A program made the translations under genes and the position numbers. The notes under the pieces are model-generated. The model had not been told where the DNA came from, searched no databases, and saw only the letters and a program-made list of their open reading frames with translations. Of a stretch of 64,000 nucleotides of DNA, positions 1 to 9,667 are shown piece by piece (the stretch's first letter is position 1; each line of letters begins with the position of its first letter). The stretch is from Thalassospira xianhensis MCCC 1A02616 (GTDB taxonomy: Bacteria > Pseudomonadota > Alphaproteobacteria > Rhodospirillales > Thalassospiraceae), in NCBI RefSeq assembly GCF_003326475.1, contig NZ_JPWA01000005.1:1-64000 (forward strand), written 5' to 3'.

Positions 1-303
1 GCTGCACCGGTTGCCGCTGCTCCTGCTGCGGCCCCTGCTCCGGCGGCTCCTGCCGATGCGGGTTCGCATCCGGGTGCTGTTAAGTCGCCGATGGTTGGTG
101 TCGTCTATTTCGCGCCGGAACCCGGTGCCGCACCGTTCATTTCGGTCGGTTCCAGCGTTTCCGAAGGCCAGACCCTGATGCTGATCGAAGCAATGAAGAC
201 CTTCAACCCGATCCGCGCGCCGAAATCTGGCAAAATCAGCCAGATCATCGCAACCGACGGCCATCCGGTCGAGTATGACGAGCCGCTGGTCATTATTGAA
301 TAA
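1..303 (+). CDS. accB: Biotin carboxyl carrier protein of acetyl-CoA carboxylase (C-terminal part)
   Basis: The frame is open from the first base, so the gene begins upstream of the window. What is visible is an Ala/Pro-rich flexible linker (codons 1-27) followed by a complete biotinyl/lipoyl domain. The biotinylation motif EAMK is present, with the biotin-accepting lysine codon at 196-198. In the acetyl-CoA carboxylase complex this protein carries CO2 on biotin from AccC to the AccAD carboxyltransferase, the first step of fatty acid synthesis. The stop codon lies 17 bp before accC, the usual accB-accC operon arrangement. Identification is secure; only the N-terminus is missing. Confidence 0.96.
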   Translation, partial: AAPVAAAPAAAPAPAAPADAGSHPGAVKSPMVGVVYFAPEPGAAPFISVGSSVSEGQTLMLIEAMKTFNPIRAPKSGKISQIIATDGHPVEYDEPLVIIE

Positions 304-320
304 GCCGGGGTAAACACCGC

Positions 321-1664
321 ATGTTCGACAAACTCCTGATTGCCAACCGTGGCGAAATCGCGCTGCGTATTCAGCGCGCCTGCCGCGAAATGGGCATCAA
401 AACTGTCGCGGTGCATTCCACCGCCGATGCCGATGCCATGCATGTCCGCCTGGCAGACGAAGCCGTCTGCATCGGCCCGGCCGCATCGAAAGACAGCTAT
501 CTGAATATTCCGGCGATCCTGTCGGCTGCCGAAATCACCGGTGCGGAAGCCATCCATCCGGGTTATGGCTTCCTGTCGGAAAATGCCGACTTTGCCGCCA
601 TGGTCGAAGAACACGGCTTTGCCTTTGTCGGTCCGTCGGCGGAACATATTCGCATGATGGGTGACAAGATCACCGCCAAACTGACCGCAGCCAAACTGGG
701 CATTCCGGTTGTTCCGGGGTCGGACGGAGAAATCACCACCGTTGCCGAAGCCCAGAAATGCGCCAAGGAAATCGGCTATCCGGTCCTGATCAAGGCATCG
801 GGTGGTGGCGGCGGTCGCGGCATGAAAGTGGTCGAGCGCGACGAAGACCTTGCCGAAGCATTTTCCATGACCCGCAAGGAAGCATTGCAGAACTTTGGCA
901 ATGCCGCAGTTTATATGGAAAAGTACCTTGGCAAGCCGCGCCACATCGAACTTCAGGTTATCGGCGATTCCCATGGAAATGCCGTCCATCTGTTCGAGCG
1001 TGACTGTTCGTTGCAGCGTCGCCACCAGAAAGTGCTTGAAGAAGCGCCTTCGCCCACCCTGACACCAGAAGAACGCGAACGCATCGGTTCGACCGTTGCA
1101 AACGCGATGCGTGGCATGGGATATCGCAATGCCGGTACGATCGAATTCCTGTATGAAAACGGCGAGTTCTATTTCATTGAAATGAACACCCGCTTGCAGG
1201 TCGAACATCCGGTAACCGAAGCCATTTCGGGCGTTGACCTTGTGCGTGAACAGATCCGCGTTGCGGCTGGTCTTGAACTGTCCTTTACGCAGGAAGATCT
1301 GGAAATTCACGGCCATGCGATTGAATGCCGCATTAATGCCGAAGATCCGGAAACCTTTGTGCCGTCACCGGGCAAGATCAAGGAATATCATGCACCGGGC
1401 GGTTTGGGCGTGCGTGTCGATAGCGGCATCTATGCCGGTTATTCGATCCCGCCCTATTACGACAGCATGATCGCGAAACTGATCGTGCATGGGCGTGACC
1501 GCGAAGAATGCATGATGCGCCTGCGTCGTGCCCTGGCTGAATATGCGATTGGCGGGATCAAAACCACCATTCCGCTGCATCAGAAGCTTCTGGCGCAGAC
1601 TGATATCCAGAAAGGTGATTACGACATTCACTGGCTGGAAAAATTCATGGGCATGAAGAAGTAA
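321..1664 (+). CDS. accC: Acetyl-CoA carboxylase, biotin carboxylase subunit
   Basis: This 447-residue protein has the normal length for AccC. It carboxylates the biotin of AccB using ATP and bicarbonate. Visible motifs are [10 protein letters not shown] (79-88), the ATP-grasp glycine-rich loop around 160-168, and the catalytic stretch [14 protein letters not shown] (287-300). It lies directly downstream of accB and is followed by a strong terminator, so accB-accC probably ends here as an operon. It differs from the other biotin carboxylase in this window (the methylcrotonyl-CoA carboxylase alpha subunit near 42-44 kb) in having no fused biotin domain. Confidence 0.98.
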   Translation: MFDKLLIANRGEIALRIQRACREMGIKTVAVHSTADADAMHVRLADEAVCIGPAASKDSYLNIPAILSAAEITGAEAIHPGYGFLSENADFAAMVEEHGFAFVGPSAEHIRMMGDKITAKLTAAKLGIPVVPGSDGEITTVAEAQKCAKEIGYPVLIKASGGGGGRGMKVVERDEDLAEAFSMTRKEALQNFGNAAVYMEKYLGKPRHIELQVIGDSHGNAVHLFERDCSLQRRHQKVLEEAPSPTLTPEERERIGSTVANAMRGMGYRNAGTIEFLYENGEFYFIEMNTRLQVEHPVTEAISGVDLVREQIRVAAGLELSFTQEDLEIHGHAIECRINAEDPETFVPSPGKIKEYHAPGGLGVRVDSGIYAGYSIPPYYDSMIAKLIVHGRDREECMMRLRRALAEYAIGGIKTTIPLHQKLLAQTDIQKGDYDIHWLEKFMGMKK

Positions 1665-1681
1665 CTTTCTTTATCCCGGCC

Positions 1682-1722
1682 AAACAAAGCGGGGCTTCCT
1701 TTCGGGAGCCCCGTTTTTGTTT
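1682..1722 (+). terminator. Rho-independent terminator of accBC
   Basis: A GC-rich stem GGGGCT/AGCCCC is extended outward by A-rich and T-rich arms, with TTTTTGTTT following on the + strand. It sits about 20 bp after the accC stop codon. Confidence 0.9.
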
Positions 1723-1752
1723 GGGAATTTCCGCCAGTCCAGCACGATGCCC

Positions 1753-1821
1753 CTAGCGCGAGGTGACGGCAAAGGCGGCTATGGCCCCGGCGAAAATAAC
1801 CAGCGAAGAAATTTCGAGCAT
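1753..1821 (-). CDS. Possible 22-residue hydrophobic microprotein
   Basis: In the gap between accC and aat the minus strand encodes a 22-aa peptide beginning MLEISSLVIF and ending AFAVTSR. A single hydrophobic run of about 16 residues could span a membrane. A stop codon sits immediately before the ATG and there is no convincing Shine-Dalgarno sequence. This may be chance. It is listed because the hydrophobic profile is clean and no other gene occupies this stretch. Confidence 0.2.
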   Translation of the reverse strand: MLEISSLVIFAGAIAAFAVTSR

Positions 1822-1977
1822 TTTACCGATGCCGGCACGAAGAATTAATCATCCATTTCGATTATCATGACAAAGATAGCTGACGGACGGCAAGCTGCTA
1901 TCTTGTCAGACCACCGCGCGTTCACATATGTAAACAGACGACTTGCAAACAGGACCGAAACCATTATCACCGCGATC

Positions 1978-2625
1978 ATGTCGAACCAACTGACCCCTGA
2001 TCTGTTGATCCGTGCCTATTCGGTCGGCCTGTTTCCCATGGCCGAAAGCCATGATGACCCGACCCTTTACTGGATTGACCCGGAATGGCGTGGCGTATTG
2101 CCGCTGGACGGCTTCCATGTGCCCAGAAGCCTGCGCAAAGCCGTGCGTAAAGGCACGTTCAAGGTCCATGTGAACAAAGCATTTCCCGATGTCATTCGTG
2201 CCTGTGCGGAACCTACCGCCAGCCGGGATGATACCTGGATCAATGACAATATTCTTGATGCCTATTGCGCGCTTCACAAGATGGGCTGTGCGCATTCGAT
2301 TGAGGCATGGCTTGATGGCAGGTTGGTTGGCGGTCTTTATGGTGTCAGCCTTGGGCAGGCGTTTTTTGGCGAAAGCATGTTTTCGCGGGCAACCAACGCA
2401 TCGAAGGTGGCACTGGTGCATCTTGTCGCCCTTTTGCGGCAAGGCGGTTACACACTGCTTGATACCCAATTCGTCAATGATCACTTAAAACAGTTCGGGG
2501 TGGTCGAAATCCCGCGGGAACGCTATCGTTCCGATCTTGCCCGTGCACTTGCCGGACGGGCAAGCCTGCCGTTTGAAGCCGATCCCGAATTTATCGAACA
2601 GGTATTGCAACAAGGTGATCGTTGA
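1978..2625 (+). CDS. aat: Leucyl/phenylalanyl-tRNA--protein transferase
   Basis: Aat transfers Leu or Phe from charged tRNA to proteins with N-terminal Arg or Lys, creating N-degrons that ClpS delivers to ClpAP; both clpS and clpA are in this window. The 215-aa protein shows the family signatures [13 protein letters not shown] near the start, WIDPEWRG, and the later FGESMFSR and LLDTQF segments. The frame is open upstream to 1867, but homologues start with a short leader before [10 protein letters not shown], so the ATG at 1978 is preferred. The order accB-accC-aat is common in alphaproteobacteria. Confidence 0.95.
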   Translation: MSNQLTPDLLIRAYSVGLFPMAESHDDPTLYWIDPEWRGVLPLDGFHVPRSLRKAVRKGTFKVHVNKAFPDVIRACAEPTASRDDTWINDNILDAYCALHKMGCAHSIEAWLDGRLVGGLYGVSLGQAFFGESMFSRATNASKVALVHLVALLRQGGYTLLDTQFVNDHLKQFGVVEIPRERYRSDLARALAGRASLPFEADPEFIEQVLQQGDR

Positions 2626-2678
2626 CGCCATCGCCCCTGCCCCACCCGAAATCCTTCCAGAAAAGACTGATCATCCCG

Positions 2679-3161
2679 ATGCAGATACGCCCCGCCACCG
2701 AAAATGACGTCGCGAAAATCCTTGAAATCGTTGCTCCGGTCCTGCGTGCTGGTGAAACCTATGTCATGCCAACCGATATGACCGATGATGAAGTGCTGGC
2801 CTATTGGATGGGGTCTGACAAGGAAACCCTTGTTGCCGAAGAAGACGGGCAGATTGTCGGCACCTATTACCTGAAGGCCAATCAGCCCGGCAATGGGGCG
2901 CATGTGGCCAATTGCGGCTATATGACTGCCCCGGATGCAGGTGGAAGGGGGATTGCGCGGCGAATGTGCGAGGACTCGCTGATCCGTGCAAAGGATCGCG
3001 GCTTTAGGGCCATGCAGTTCAATTTCGTCATCGCCAGCAACAAGGCCGCCGTGCATCTTTGGCCGCAGCTTGGCTTTGAAATTGTCGGTCGACTGCCCGG
3101 TGCCTATATGCACCCGGTACATGGTGAAACCGACGCGCTGATCATGTATCGCAAACTTTAA
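2679..3161 (+). CDS. GNAT-family N-acetyltransferase
   Basis: This 160-aa protein opens MQIRPATENDVAKI, a typical GNAT N-terminus. It carries the acetyl-CoA binding loop region GGRGIARRMCE and a C-terminal segment N-KAAVHLWPQLGFEIVG that matches the family's last conserved motif. It probably acetylates a small molecule or a protein amine, and the substrate cannot be read from sequence. The frame is open from a TTG at 2622 that overlaps the end of aat, but the ATG at 2679 starts exactly where the fold begins. It may be co-transcribed with aat and is convergent with the next gene. Confidence 0.85.
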   Translation: MQIRPATENDVAKILEIVAPVLRAGETYVMPTDMTDDEVLAYWMGSDKETLVAEEDGQIVGTYYLKANQPGNGAHVANCGYMTAPDAGGRGIARRMCEDSLIRAKDRGFRAMQFNFVIASNKAAVHLWPQLGFEIVGRLPGAYMHPVHGETDALIMYRKL

Positions 3162-3187
3162 TCCTTCTGCTGCGCCCCTAAACGAAA

Positions 3188-3210
3188 ACTGACGCCACAT
3201 GGGCGTCAGT
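3188..3210. terminator. Hairpin between convergent genes
   Basis: A perfect 9-bp stem ACTGACGCC/GGCGTCAGT with a 5-nt loop lies between the GNAT gene and the convergent DUF218 gene. No long T-run follows, so terminator function is likely but not certain. Confidence 0.6.
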
Positions 3211-3243
3211 TCACTGTTTAATCGGCGATTTCGAATTGCCTGA

Positions 3244-4305
3244 CTATTGCTGCAGGCCGGGGAATGCCCAGATGCCTGATACGCGCAGCATATCCCGATA
3301 GACGACGAGCTTTTCGCTGTCGCTGACTTTCGATGCTTCTTCGATGCTGTCGAAATCCAGTGCGATCAGCGGATGAACCGGCGCATCAAGACCATACTGA
3401 TCCAGCGCATCCTGAAGCACGGTTTTGGCACGGCGCATGTGACTGGCACTGGTGACCAGAATGACGTCGTCGGTTGTATGCCGGTTCAGAAGGTTTGCGA
3501 TATTCAGCATATTACCGACGGTGTCCTTTGATTTGTCCTCGACCATGATGCGGTCACGATCAACTCCCTGATCCACCAGCCAGCGCATCATCATGTCGCC
3601 TTCGGTCACACCCGATTGTGGCTGACCGCCGGTAACCATCACCCGGGCGGTCGGATTTGCCTTCGCCGCCTTCAGGCCGATTTCAAGGCGCTGCATCAAT
3701 GGTTCGCGCATCGTACCATCCTCGGCAAGTGCATAGCCCAGAATGACGATGGTGGATTTTTCGCCCAGTACCGGCACTTCCTGATTTGGGGCCTCAGCCA
3801 TATTAGCATCCGCCCGCAGGAAACGTTTGCGGTACGCATCCGCACTGTCACGGTCAATGCCAGCCATCGCATCCATATAGTTGCGATACTGATCATCATC
3901 ACCGCGAATATGGGCCAGTGCCACCAGCCAGGTATAGGCGTCAAAGGCGTGCGGATCGACACGGGTAATTCCGATATAGGTTTCTGCCGCCTCGTCGAGT
4001 TTCTTTTGCAGAATCCGGGCTGATGCGATCCCATATCGCAGATCAATCCGTTCCGGTGCCAGTTTCGACGCCTCGGCAAAGGCCTGTTCAACGACATCGT
4101 ATCGCCCATGCAGGGTAATACCTTTGAACACCTCGGCCTCGGCCTTTTTGATGTCACCGCCCGACCAGTAATAATGCATTCCCGTGTCGACCAGTTCGCG
4201 AATACGCGCACCGTCCGTGGCATCGGCTGCCATTGCCGGACCAAAAGCAGCCCCCGCCAACATCAGCGATACGCCAAACCCAACCGCCATTTTCTTTATT
4301 GTCAT
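3244..4305 (-). CDS. Secreted TPR plus DUF218 (YdcF/ElyC-like) protein
   Basis: The 353-aa protein has a clear signal peptide (residues 1-26, cleavage after AMA). A helical repeat region resembling TPRs (about 35-165) follows, then a DUF218 domain (about 185-330) with the family motifs VTGG, SKDTVGNM and VTSASHMRRA. DUF218 proteins such as ElyC and SanA act in envelope or peptidoglycan-precursor maintenance, and YdcF binds S-adenosylmethionine. The exact reaction is unknown. A periplasmic DUF218 domain fused to an N-terminal TPR module is less common than the membrane-anchored form. It is transcribed alone, convergent with the GNAT gene. Confidence 0.8.
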   Translation of the reverse strand: MTIKKMAVGFGVSLMLAGAAFGPAMAADATDGARIRELVDTGMHYYWSGGDIKKAEAEVFKGITLHGRYDVVEQAFAEASKLAPERIDLRYGIASARILQKKLDEAAETYIGITRVDPHAFDAYTWLVALAHIRGDDDQYRNYMDAMAGIDRDSADAYRKRFLRADANMAEAPNQEVPVLGEKSTIVILGYALAEDGTMREPLMQRLEIGLKAAKANPTARVMVTGGQPQSGVTEGDMMMRWLVDQGVDRDRIMVEDKSKDTVGNMLNIANLLNRHTTDDVILVTSASHMRRAKTVLQDALDQYGLDAPVHPLIALDFDSIEEASKVSDSEKLVVYRDMLRVSGIWAFPGLQQ

Positions 4306-4472
4306 TTTTCCTGTCCTACTGTGAAGTCAACCAAACTCAGCAGGATAATCCAATCATGAATGATACCTTTTGAGTACCACAATGTTCAGGACAGTTGGGA
4401 ATGATCATAATTCCGTAAAATTGGTATTTATTGGTATTATATTTTCAATACCAGTATCTCTCCCCAGACAAT

Positions 4473-4503
4473 AAAAAAGCGGCGATGCAAATTGCACCGC
4501 CGC
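4473..4503 (-). terminator. Rho-independent terminator of serA
   Basis: On the minus strand a GC-rich stem (GCGGCG..TGCAA paired with TTGCA..CGCCGC) is followed by TTTTTT, 26 bp after the serA stop codon. Confidence 0.9.
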
Positions 4504-4528
4504 CTTTGTGACTCGATTTCCGATCCGA

Positions 4529-5770
4529 TCAGAACAGGAAGCGGACCCGAAGCGTACCGTCGATGGCTTCCAGTTCCTTGCGGATGCCAAGACCCGGCTG
4601 GATTTCCTCGTCGACCTCGACAACCACGTAACCCACACCGCCTTCGGAACGCAGATACTGACCGCTGATATTCATGCCACGGGTTGCAAACACGTCGTTG
4701 ATTTTCGACAGAACGCCCGGAACGTTGCGGTGAATATGCATGAAACGGGTATGCTTGCGATCCTTAACCGGCAGCGAAACTTCCGGGAAGTTGACCGCGC
4801 CAAGCGTCGATCCGTTATCGGAATAGGTGATCAGCTTGTCAGCAACTTCGACACCGATATTTTCCTGTGCTTCCTGGGTGGAACCGCCGATATGCGGGGT
4901 CAGGATAACGTTCGGCATGCCACGAAGAGGGCTTTGGAATTCTTCATCCTTGCCGGCAGGCTCGACCGGGAAAACGTCCAGCGCCGCGCCAGCCAGATGA
5001 CCGCGTTCAAGGGCCGCAGCCAGATCATCAATAACGATGACATTGCCGCGTGCCGCATTGATCAGGTGCGCGCCCGGCTTCATCTTGGCGATTTCGGCTG
5101 CGGTGATCATGTTTTTGGTCTGTTCATTGGCCGGAACATGCAGTGAAACAACATCGGATTTGGCCAGCAATTCATCCATCGAACTGCACGAGGTGGCATT
5201 GCCCATGGCAAGCTTGTTGATCACGTCATAATAAATGACGTTCATGCCAAGCGATTCAGCCAGAACCGACAGCTGCGACCCGATATGGCCATAACCGATG
5301 ATGCCCAGAGTCTTGCCGCGCGCCTCGTAAGAGCCTTTGGCGTTTTTAAGCCAGCCACCGGCATGGGCTGCCTTGTCACGCTGCGGGATACCGCGCATCA
5401 GCATGATGATCTGGCCCAGAACCAGTTCGGCGACCGACCGGGTATTGGAATATGGTGCATTGAAGACCGGAATACCGCGCATCGCAGCAGCCTTCAGGTC
5501 CACCTGATTGGTGCCAATGCAGAAACAGCCGATCGAGGTCAGCTTGGTTGCGGCATCGATAACGTCTTCGGTCAGTTTGGTGCGGGAACGGATGCCCAGA
5601 AAATGCGCTTCGGAGACGACGGATTTCAATTCATCCGCATCAAGAGCAGCAGGGTAGTGGTCGACATTAGAGTAGCCGGCCTCTTTGAACATCTTTACAG
5701 CGTTTTCATGGATACCTTCGAGCAGGACGATCTTGATCTTGTCCTTCTCCAACGAAAGCTTGCTGTTCAC
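4529..5770 (-). CDS. serA: D-3-phosphoglycerate dehydrogenase
   Basis: SerA catalyses the NAD-dependent first step of serine synthesis, 3-phosphoglycerate to 3-phosphohydroxypyruvate. The 413-aa protein is the short E. coli type: substrate domain, Rossmann loop GYGHIG (159-164), catalytic Arg241, Glu270 and His293 (TPHIGGST), and a C-terminal ACT domain (about 342-413) that normally binds serine for feedback inhibition. The frame extends 13 codons upstream, but a GTG at 5768-5770 has AAGGA about 9 nt ahead and matches the start of homologues. It is monocistronic, with its own promoter and terminator. Confidence 0.96.
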   Translation of the reverse strand: MNSKLSLEKDKIKIVLLEGIHENAVKMFKEAGYSNVDHYPAALDADELKSVVSEAHFLGIRSRTKLTEDVIDAATKLTSIGCFCIGTNQVDLKAAAMRGIPVFNAPYSNTRSVAELVLGQIIMLMRGIPQRDKAAHAGGWLKNAKGSYEARGKTLGIIGYGHIGSQLSVLAESLGMNVIYYDVINKLAMGNATSCSSMDELLAKSDVVSLHVPANEQTKNMITAAEIAKMKPGAHLINAARGNVIVIDDLAAALERGHLAGAALDVFPVEPAGKDEEFQSPLRGMPNVILTPHIGGSTQEAQENIGVEVADKLITYSDNGSTLGAVNFPEVSLPVKDRKHTRFMHIHRNVPGVLSKINDVFATRGMNISGQYLRSEGGVGYVVVEVDEEIQPGLGIRKELEAIDGTLRVRFLF

Positions 5771-5853
5771 GGCGCACCATCCTTTTCTTTGCGAGGGCGA
5801 CACGGGCATTTCCCGAGCCGTAGGGCCGTAACGTTACGCGCCCTTGGACCAAT

Positions 5854-5882
5854 GAAATAGGGCCTAAGGCGGCTTGCGTCAA
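5854..5882 (-). promoter_or_regulatory. Candidate sigma-70 promoter of serA
   Basis: On the minus strand a TTGACG -35 element (5877-5882) lies 17 nt from TATTTC (5854-5859), about 85 bp before the serA GTG. Spacing and -35 match are good; the -10 is moderate. Confidence 0.5.
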
Positions 5883-5998
5883 AGGCTTTCCCTTGCGCAA
5901 ACACGCAATGCGCCTATCTTCTGAACGCATATACCGGCTATTGCGTATAGAATGCTGGCCCGGACGGCGACCAAGGATTGAATACAGGGGACCCCATC

Positions 5999-7147
5999 TT
6001 GCCTGCCGAGATAAGAACCGTTACCGATATCCATAAAATTGGCCAAACCGACTGGGACAAATGCGCTGGCGCAGACAACCCGTTTGTCAGCTTTGCCTTT
6101 CTTTCCGCGATGGAAGATAGCGGATCAGCTAGCGCGGAAACCGGTTGGCAACCGTTTCATCTGGTGGTGACAGATGACGACGATACGATTGCCGGTATTG
6201 TGCCGCTGTACGTAAAATCCCACTCGTATGGCGAATATGTTTTCGACTGGAGCTGGGCAGAGGCATATGAGCGCGCGGGCGGACGATATTATCCGAAACT
6301 ACAGGCAGCCGTGCCGTTTTCCCCCGTGCCCGGCCCGCGTCTTTTGATCCGACCGGATCATCCGGCACCGGAACGCATACGAAAGCTCCTGATCAGCGGG
6401 CTTTGCGCCCTGCCAGAACGGCTTGGCATTGCCAGCCTGCATGTGACATTTTGCAGCGGTGATGAAAGCCGGGCGATGGAAGATGCCGGGTTCCTGCCCC
6501 GAACCGGCATCCAGTATCACTGGTACAATCGCGGTTACGCCAGCTTTGACGATTTCCTTGGTGCGCTTAATTCGCGCAAACGCAAAAATCTGCGCAAGGA
6601 ACGCAAGCAGGTGCGCGATGCGGGATACAGTTTTGAAGTTCTATCGGGTGATGACCTTAAAGCCGCCCATTGGGACCGGTTTTATGCCTTTTACCATGAC
6701 ACGTCTGATCGCAAGTGGGGGCAGGCCTATCTGACACGGGAGTTTTTCGAGCTTTTGCATGAAAGATTGCGTGACCGGACCGTTCTGGTCGCGGCCTTTC
6801 GCGATGGCAACATGGTTGCCGGGGCGCTTAACCTGATCGGATCAGATACGTTGTATGGGCGCAACTGGGGCACCATCGACCGGACACCTCTTTTGCATTT
6901 CGAGACCTGTTATTATCAGGCGATTGATATCGCAATTGAACGCGGTCTTAAAACGGTCGAAGCCGGAGCACAGGGCGAACATAAAATCCAGCGCGGTTAT
7001 GAGCCTGTCCTGACCCATTCCGTCCATCTGATAGCAGATGCGGGTCTACGCAATGCCGTCGCGCGTTTTCTGGATCAGGAACGCAGCCATATCTCGCAGG
7101 ACCGCGAATTCATCATGGCCGAGCACAGCCCGTTCAGGCAGGAATGA
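5999..7147 (+). CDS. FemAB-like / COG3146 peptidoglycan-associated acyltransferase family protein
   Basis: This is a protein of about 382 aa with the double-GNAT fold signatures of the FemAB-like family (formerly DUF482/COG3146). Seen are DNPFVSFAFL near the start, RSWAEAY-like segments, SRKRKNLRKERK in the middle, and the C-terminal VEAGAQGEHKIQRGYEP motif that is highly characteristic. Family members are assumed to transfer aminoacyl or acyl groups, possibly to peptidoglycan precursors, but the activity is unproven. The start is taken as TTG 5999 because AGGGGA lies 7 nt upstream. Another TTG at 5978 has AAGGA directly abutting it, which is too close. Confidence 0.82.
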   Translation: MPAEIRTVTDIHKIGQTDWDKCAGADNPFVSFAFLSAMEDSGSASAETGWQPFHLVVTDDDDTIAGIVPLYVKSHSYGEYVFDWSWAEAYERAGGRYYPKLQAAVPFSPVPGPRLLIRPDHPAPERIRKLLISGLCALPERLGIASLHVTFCSGDESRAMEDAGFLPRTGIQYHWYNRGYASFDDFLGALNSRKRKNLRKERKQVRDAGYSFEVLSGDDLKAAHWDRFYAFYHDTSDRKWGQAYLTREFFELLHERLRDRTVLVAAFRDGNMVAGALNLIGSDTLYGRNWGTIDRTPLLHFETCYYQAIDIAIERGLKTVEAGAQGEHKIQRGYEPVLTHSVHLIADAGLRNAVARFLDQERSHISQDREFIMAEHSPFRQE

Positions 7148-7166
7148 TCCGGCAACACTGCCAAGC

Positions 7167-7200
7167 AAAAAGAGCGCGATGCAACACCATCGCGCCCTTT
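7167..7200. terminator. Bidirectional terminator between acyltransferase and MCP genes
   Basis: An 8-bp stem GCGCGATG/CATCGCGC with a 6-nt loop is flanked by AAAAAG on the left and CCTTT on the right. It serves the two convergent genes ending at 7147 and 7227. Confidence 0.75.
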
Positions 7201-7226
7201 CCGGTTCCACCGGGTATCCGGTTATT

Positions 7227-8909
7227 CTAGACAGCCCTGACGTCGTTCAGGAAGCCGTTCACGTGGGATCTGAGCTCGTCGTTGGCGGCGGCCAGACGGC
7301 CGACACAATCAAGCTGACCATGGGAAAGGTCACCGCTTTCTGTTGTTGCCTCGGCCACGTTTTTCACCGCGTTCGAAATGGCAACGTTGCCATTGGCGGC
7401 CCCTTCAACACTGCGTGAAATTTCCTCGGTTGCAGCCCCCTGCTCTTCAACGGCACTGGCAACAACCGACATCAGTTCGTCAATTTTATGGATCGTTTCG
7501 GCAAAACCGCGAACGGCCTCGGCGGCGGCACCGGTTTCACCCTGCATTTCGGTAATTTTCGCAGTGATCTGTTCGGTTGCCTTGACCGTCTGGGCGGCAA
7601 GATTTTTCACCTCTCCGGCCACAACAGCAAAGCCCTTGCCCGCGTCACCGGCACGTGCCGATTCAATCGTCGCATTTAGTGCCAGCATGTTGGTCTGATC
7701 TGCGATATCACTGATCAGGCTGACAACTTCCCCGACACTTTGTGCGGCATCGTCAAGTAGCGCAACGCGCTGATTGGTCCGTTCGGTTTCGTCCACCGCA
7801 AGCTGGGTGATTTCGGTAACCCGGGCAATCTGCGAGGCGATTTCGGCGATTGACGCCGAAAGCTGTGCCGTTGCCGAAGCAACCGTTTCGATGTTGCTTG
7901 ACGATTCCTGTGCCTGCTCGGCCACACTTTTCGCATCCTGATTGGCGCGAACCGAATGTGACGACAGCGTTTCCGACGCACTGCGCACTTCATCAAGTGC
8001 AACATTCACTGCCGAAAGAACTTCCTGGATCTTGTGATCGAACCCGGCAGTCAGCGTTCCCATGCGTTTGCTGCGTTCGATCTGGCGTTCTGCCTCGATA
8101 CGTTCCTGTTCGGCCATGCGGGCACGTTCCCGGGCGTTTTCGCGGAACACTTCAAGCGACTTGGCCATCGCACCGACTTCATCAGCACGTTTCATATCAA
8201 GGATCTCGATATCGAGGTTGCCCGAAGCCAGACTTCCCATGGCATCCGTCATTTTGCGGATCGGCGTTGCGATCATCCGCGACAGGGTACCACCAAACAA
8301 TGCCGCCATTGCGATCAGCAGTGCAACGCCGATACCCAACGTTGTCTGGAACAGCATCATGGCCTGTTCAACGCGGTTTTCGACCGCAAGGCTCATCTGG
8401 TCAATGTTGTTTGCAAGGTCCAGGGCAATCCTTGACACGCTGTCAGACAATTCGCGTGGCTCGCCGGATGCCTCGATGGCACGGGCGTGGTTGACCGTCA
8501 GATAGTGACGCATCAGTTTTGCCTGCTGACTTGCAATTTCTTCCCAGCGGTCGATCGCGCTGTCCATTTCTTCGATCAGACCGGCAATAGTCGGGTTGAT
8601 CGTCGCGTAGGTTTTCAGAACATCTGTGCGAGTATCGATCTCGGTCAGCGATTTCTCGTAGCTTTCAAGCCCGATCCGGTCACCGGTTGTCAGGAAATAG
8701 ACCAGTTCCTGGCGCGCCATCAGATAGGCACGGTCGAGATTGCGATAATCGCGTTCGAAATCGGCGAGATAGTCGCGTTGCTCATTGGCGGTCTTGACCT
8801 GGAACGTTGCAAACATCCCGGCACCGGCAACCATCAGAATGACCACAATCATCACAGCAAAGCAGGTTGTCAGCTTGGCCGGTATGGAAAGATTTTTAAA
8901 GAAGTTCAT
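7227..8909 (-). CDS. Methyl-accepting chemotaxis protein
   Basis: This 560-aa receptor has TM1 (about 13-34), a periplasmic all-helical sensor of about 150 residues, TM2 (188-208), a HAMP domain (210-262) and a long cytoplasmic signalling coiled coil. The kinase-contact tip is recognisable at [21 protein letters not shown] and [11 protein letters not shown] (about 400-435). It should couple ligand binding to CheA/CheW; the ligand is unknown. It starts 12 bp after the upstream sensor-like gene, so the two form one operon. No C-terminal CheR-docking pentapeptide is seen. The identification is certain; the specificity is not. Confidence 0.96.
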   Translation of the reverse strand: MNFFKNLSIPAKLTTCFAVMIVVILMVAGAGMFATFQVKTANEQRDYLADFERDYRNLDRAYLMARQELVYFLTTGDRIGLESYEKSLTEIDTRTDVLKTYATINPTIAGLIEEMDSAIDRWEEIASQQAKLMRHYLTVNHARAIEASGEPRELSDSVSRIALDLANNIDQMSLAVENRVEQAMMLFQTTLGIGVALLIAMAALFGGTLSRMIATPIRKMTDAMGSLASGNLDIEILDMKRADEVGAMAKSLEVFRENARERARMAEQERIEAERQIERSKRMGTLTAGFDHKIQEVLSAVNVALDEVRSASETLSSHSVRANQDAKSVAEQAQESSSNIETVASATAQLSASIAEIASQIARVTEITQLAVDETERTNQRVALLDDAAQSVGEVVSLISDIADQTNMLALNATIESARAGDAGKGFAVVAGEVKNLAAQTVKATEQITAKITEMQGETGAAAEAVRGFAETIHKIDELMSVVASAVEEQGAATEEISRSVEGAANGNVAISNAVKNVAEATTESGDLSHGQLDCVGRLAAANDELRSHVNGFLNDVRAV

Positions 8910-8921
8910 GGCTCGTATCCC

Positions 8922-9539
8922 TTACAGCTGCTGACGGCGTGCGAGTTCATTAAGATTGACCTCGATCGTAACAGCGCCGATTGGCGTCCCCTGTGTGTCC
9001 GACATCGTCATGTTGAGCTGCGAGCGCCAAGTGTCGGAACTCTCGTCATATTCCGCTTCATCAATGAAGACAGCGTTGGCTCCGTTCGGAAAGGTATTCT
9101 TGAACTTGGCCTCGTCGCCCTGCCAAAAGTCGGATGTGATCGAGCTTTGCCCCACATTGAGGCCGGCAGCATCCATGACAAATATTTCGGCGAACAAGCC
9201 ACCAGACCGCGCCTGAATCTGTGTCAGATAACTTGAAAGAGGATTGGTCAGGATGGCGGCAACAAGCGGCTGGTCCTCGGCTTCGCGTTCAGTCACCCAT
9301 TGTTTGTCGGCAGCATCGATCTGATCCTGCGTCATACCCTTGCGCAAACGGTTCTGTGACGAGATCGAAAGTTCAACCACAGGATTCGCAAGCCATTCCC
9401 GCACATCACGGATGGTGTCATCCGTAATCAACTGATCGGGCGCTCCGGGTAAATCCGACTTGGCATTCGCAGCAGTGATGCCAAATGAAGTACCAATCAT
9501 CAGCCCCATCACCAGAAACAGGTGTTTTGTCACTTTCAT
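8922..9539 (-). CDS. Secreted Cache/PDC-like sensor-domain protein
   Basis: The 205-aa protein begins with a signal peptide (1-26, cleavage after ANA) and then has a single soluble domain. Its strand-rich second half contains LFAEIFVMDAAGLNVGQSS, a tryptophan/acid segment (DFWQGDEAKF) and PIGAVTIEVNLNEL. That order (helix, two-strand ligand pocket, return strand to a helix) is what periplasmic single-Cache/PDC sensor domains look like, except that here the domain is free instead of membrane-anchored. It lies 12 bp upstream of the MCP gene and probably works with it as an extracytoplasmic ligand-binding subunit. That role is inference. Confidence 0.7.
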   Translation of the reverse strand: MKVTKHLFLVMGLMIGTSFGITAANAKSDLPGAPDQLITDDTIRDVREWLANPVVELSISSQNRLRKGMTQDQIDAADKQWVTEREAEDQPLVAAILTNPLSSYLTQIQARSGGLFAEIFVMDAAGLNVGQSSITSDFWQGDEAKFKNTFPNGANAVFIDEAEYDESSDTWRSQLNMTMSDTQGTPIGAVTIEVNLNELARRQQL

Positions 9540-9589
9540 AACGCTTCCTACCCCTCCGTACGTATGGATAAAACTATCCCTTGGTATAT

Positions 9590-9617
9590 ATTATACAGAG
9601 AAAAAACTGTTCATCAA
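9590..9617 (-). promoter_or_regulatory. Sigma-70 promoter of the sensor-MCP operon
   Basis: On the minus strand TTGATG (9612-9617) is separated by 16 nt from TATAAT (9590-9595), about 50 bp ahead of the sensor gene. It gives the chemoreceptor operon its own promoter, independent of the upstream small RNA. Confidence 0.65.
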
Positions 9618-9667
9618 CCACTTTTAAGCGCAAGAGGACATATACAGACACGCATGCACCATCCGAT

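Noticed and set aside
105..1316. Long minus-strand open frame opposite accB/accC
   Set aside because: It mirrors the third-position pattern of accC and has no recognisable protein or ribosome site; a shadow of the real gene.
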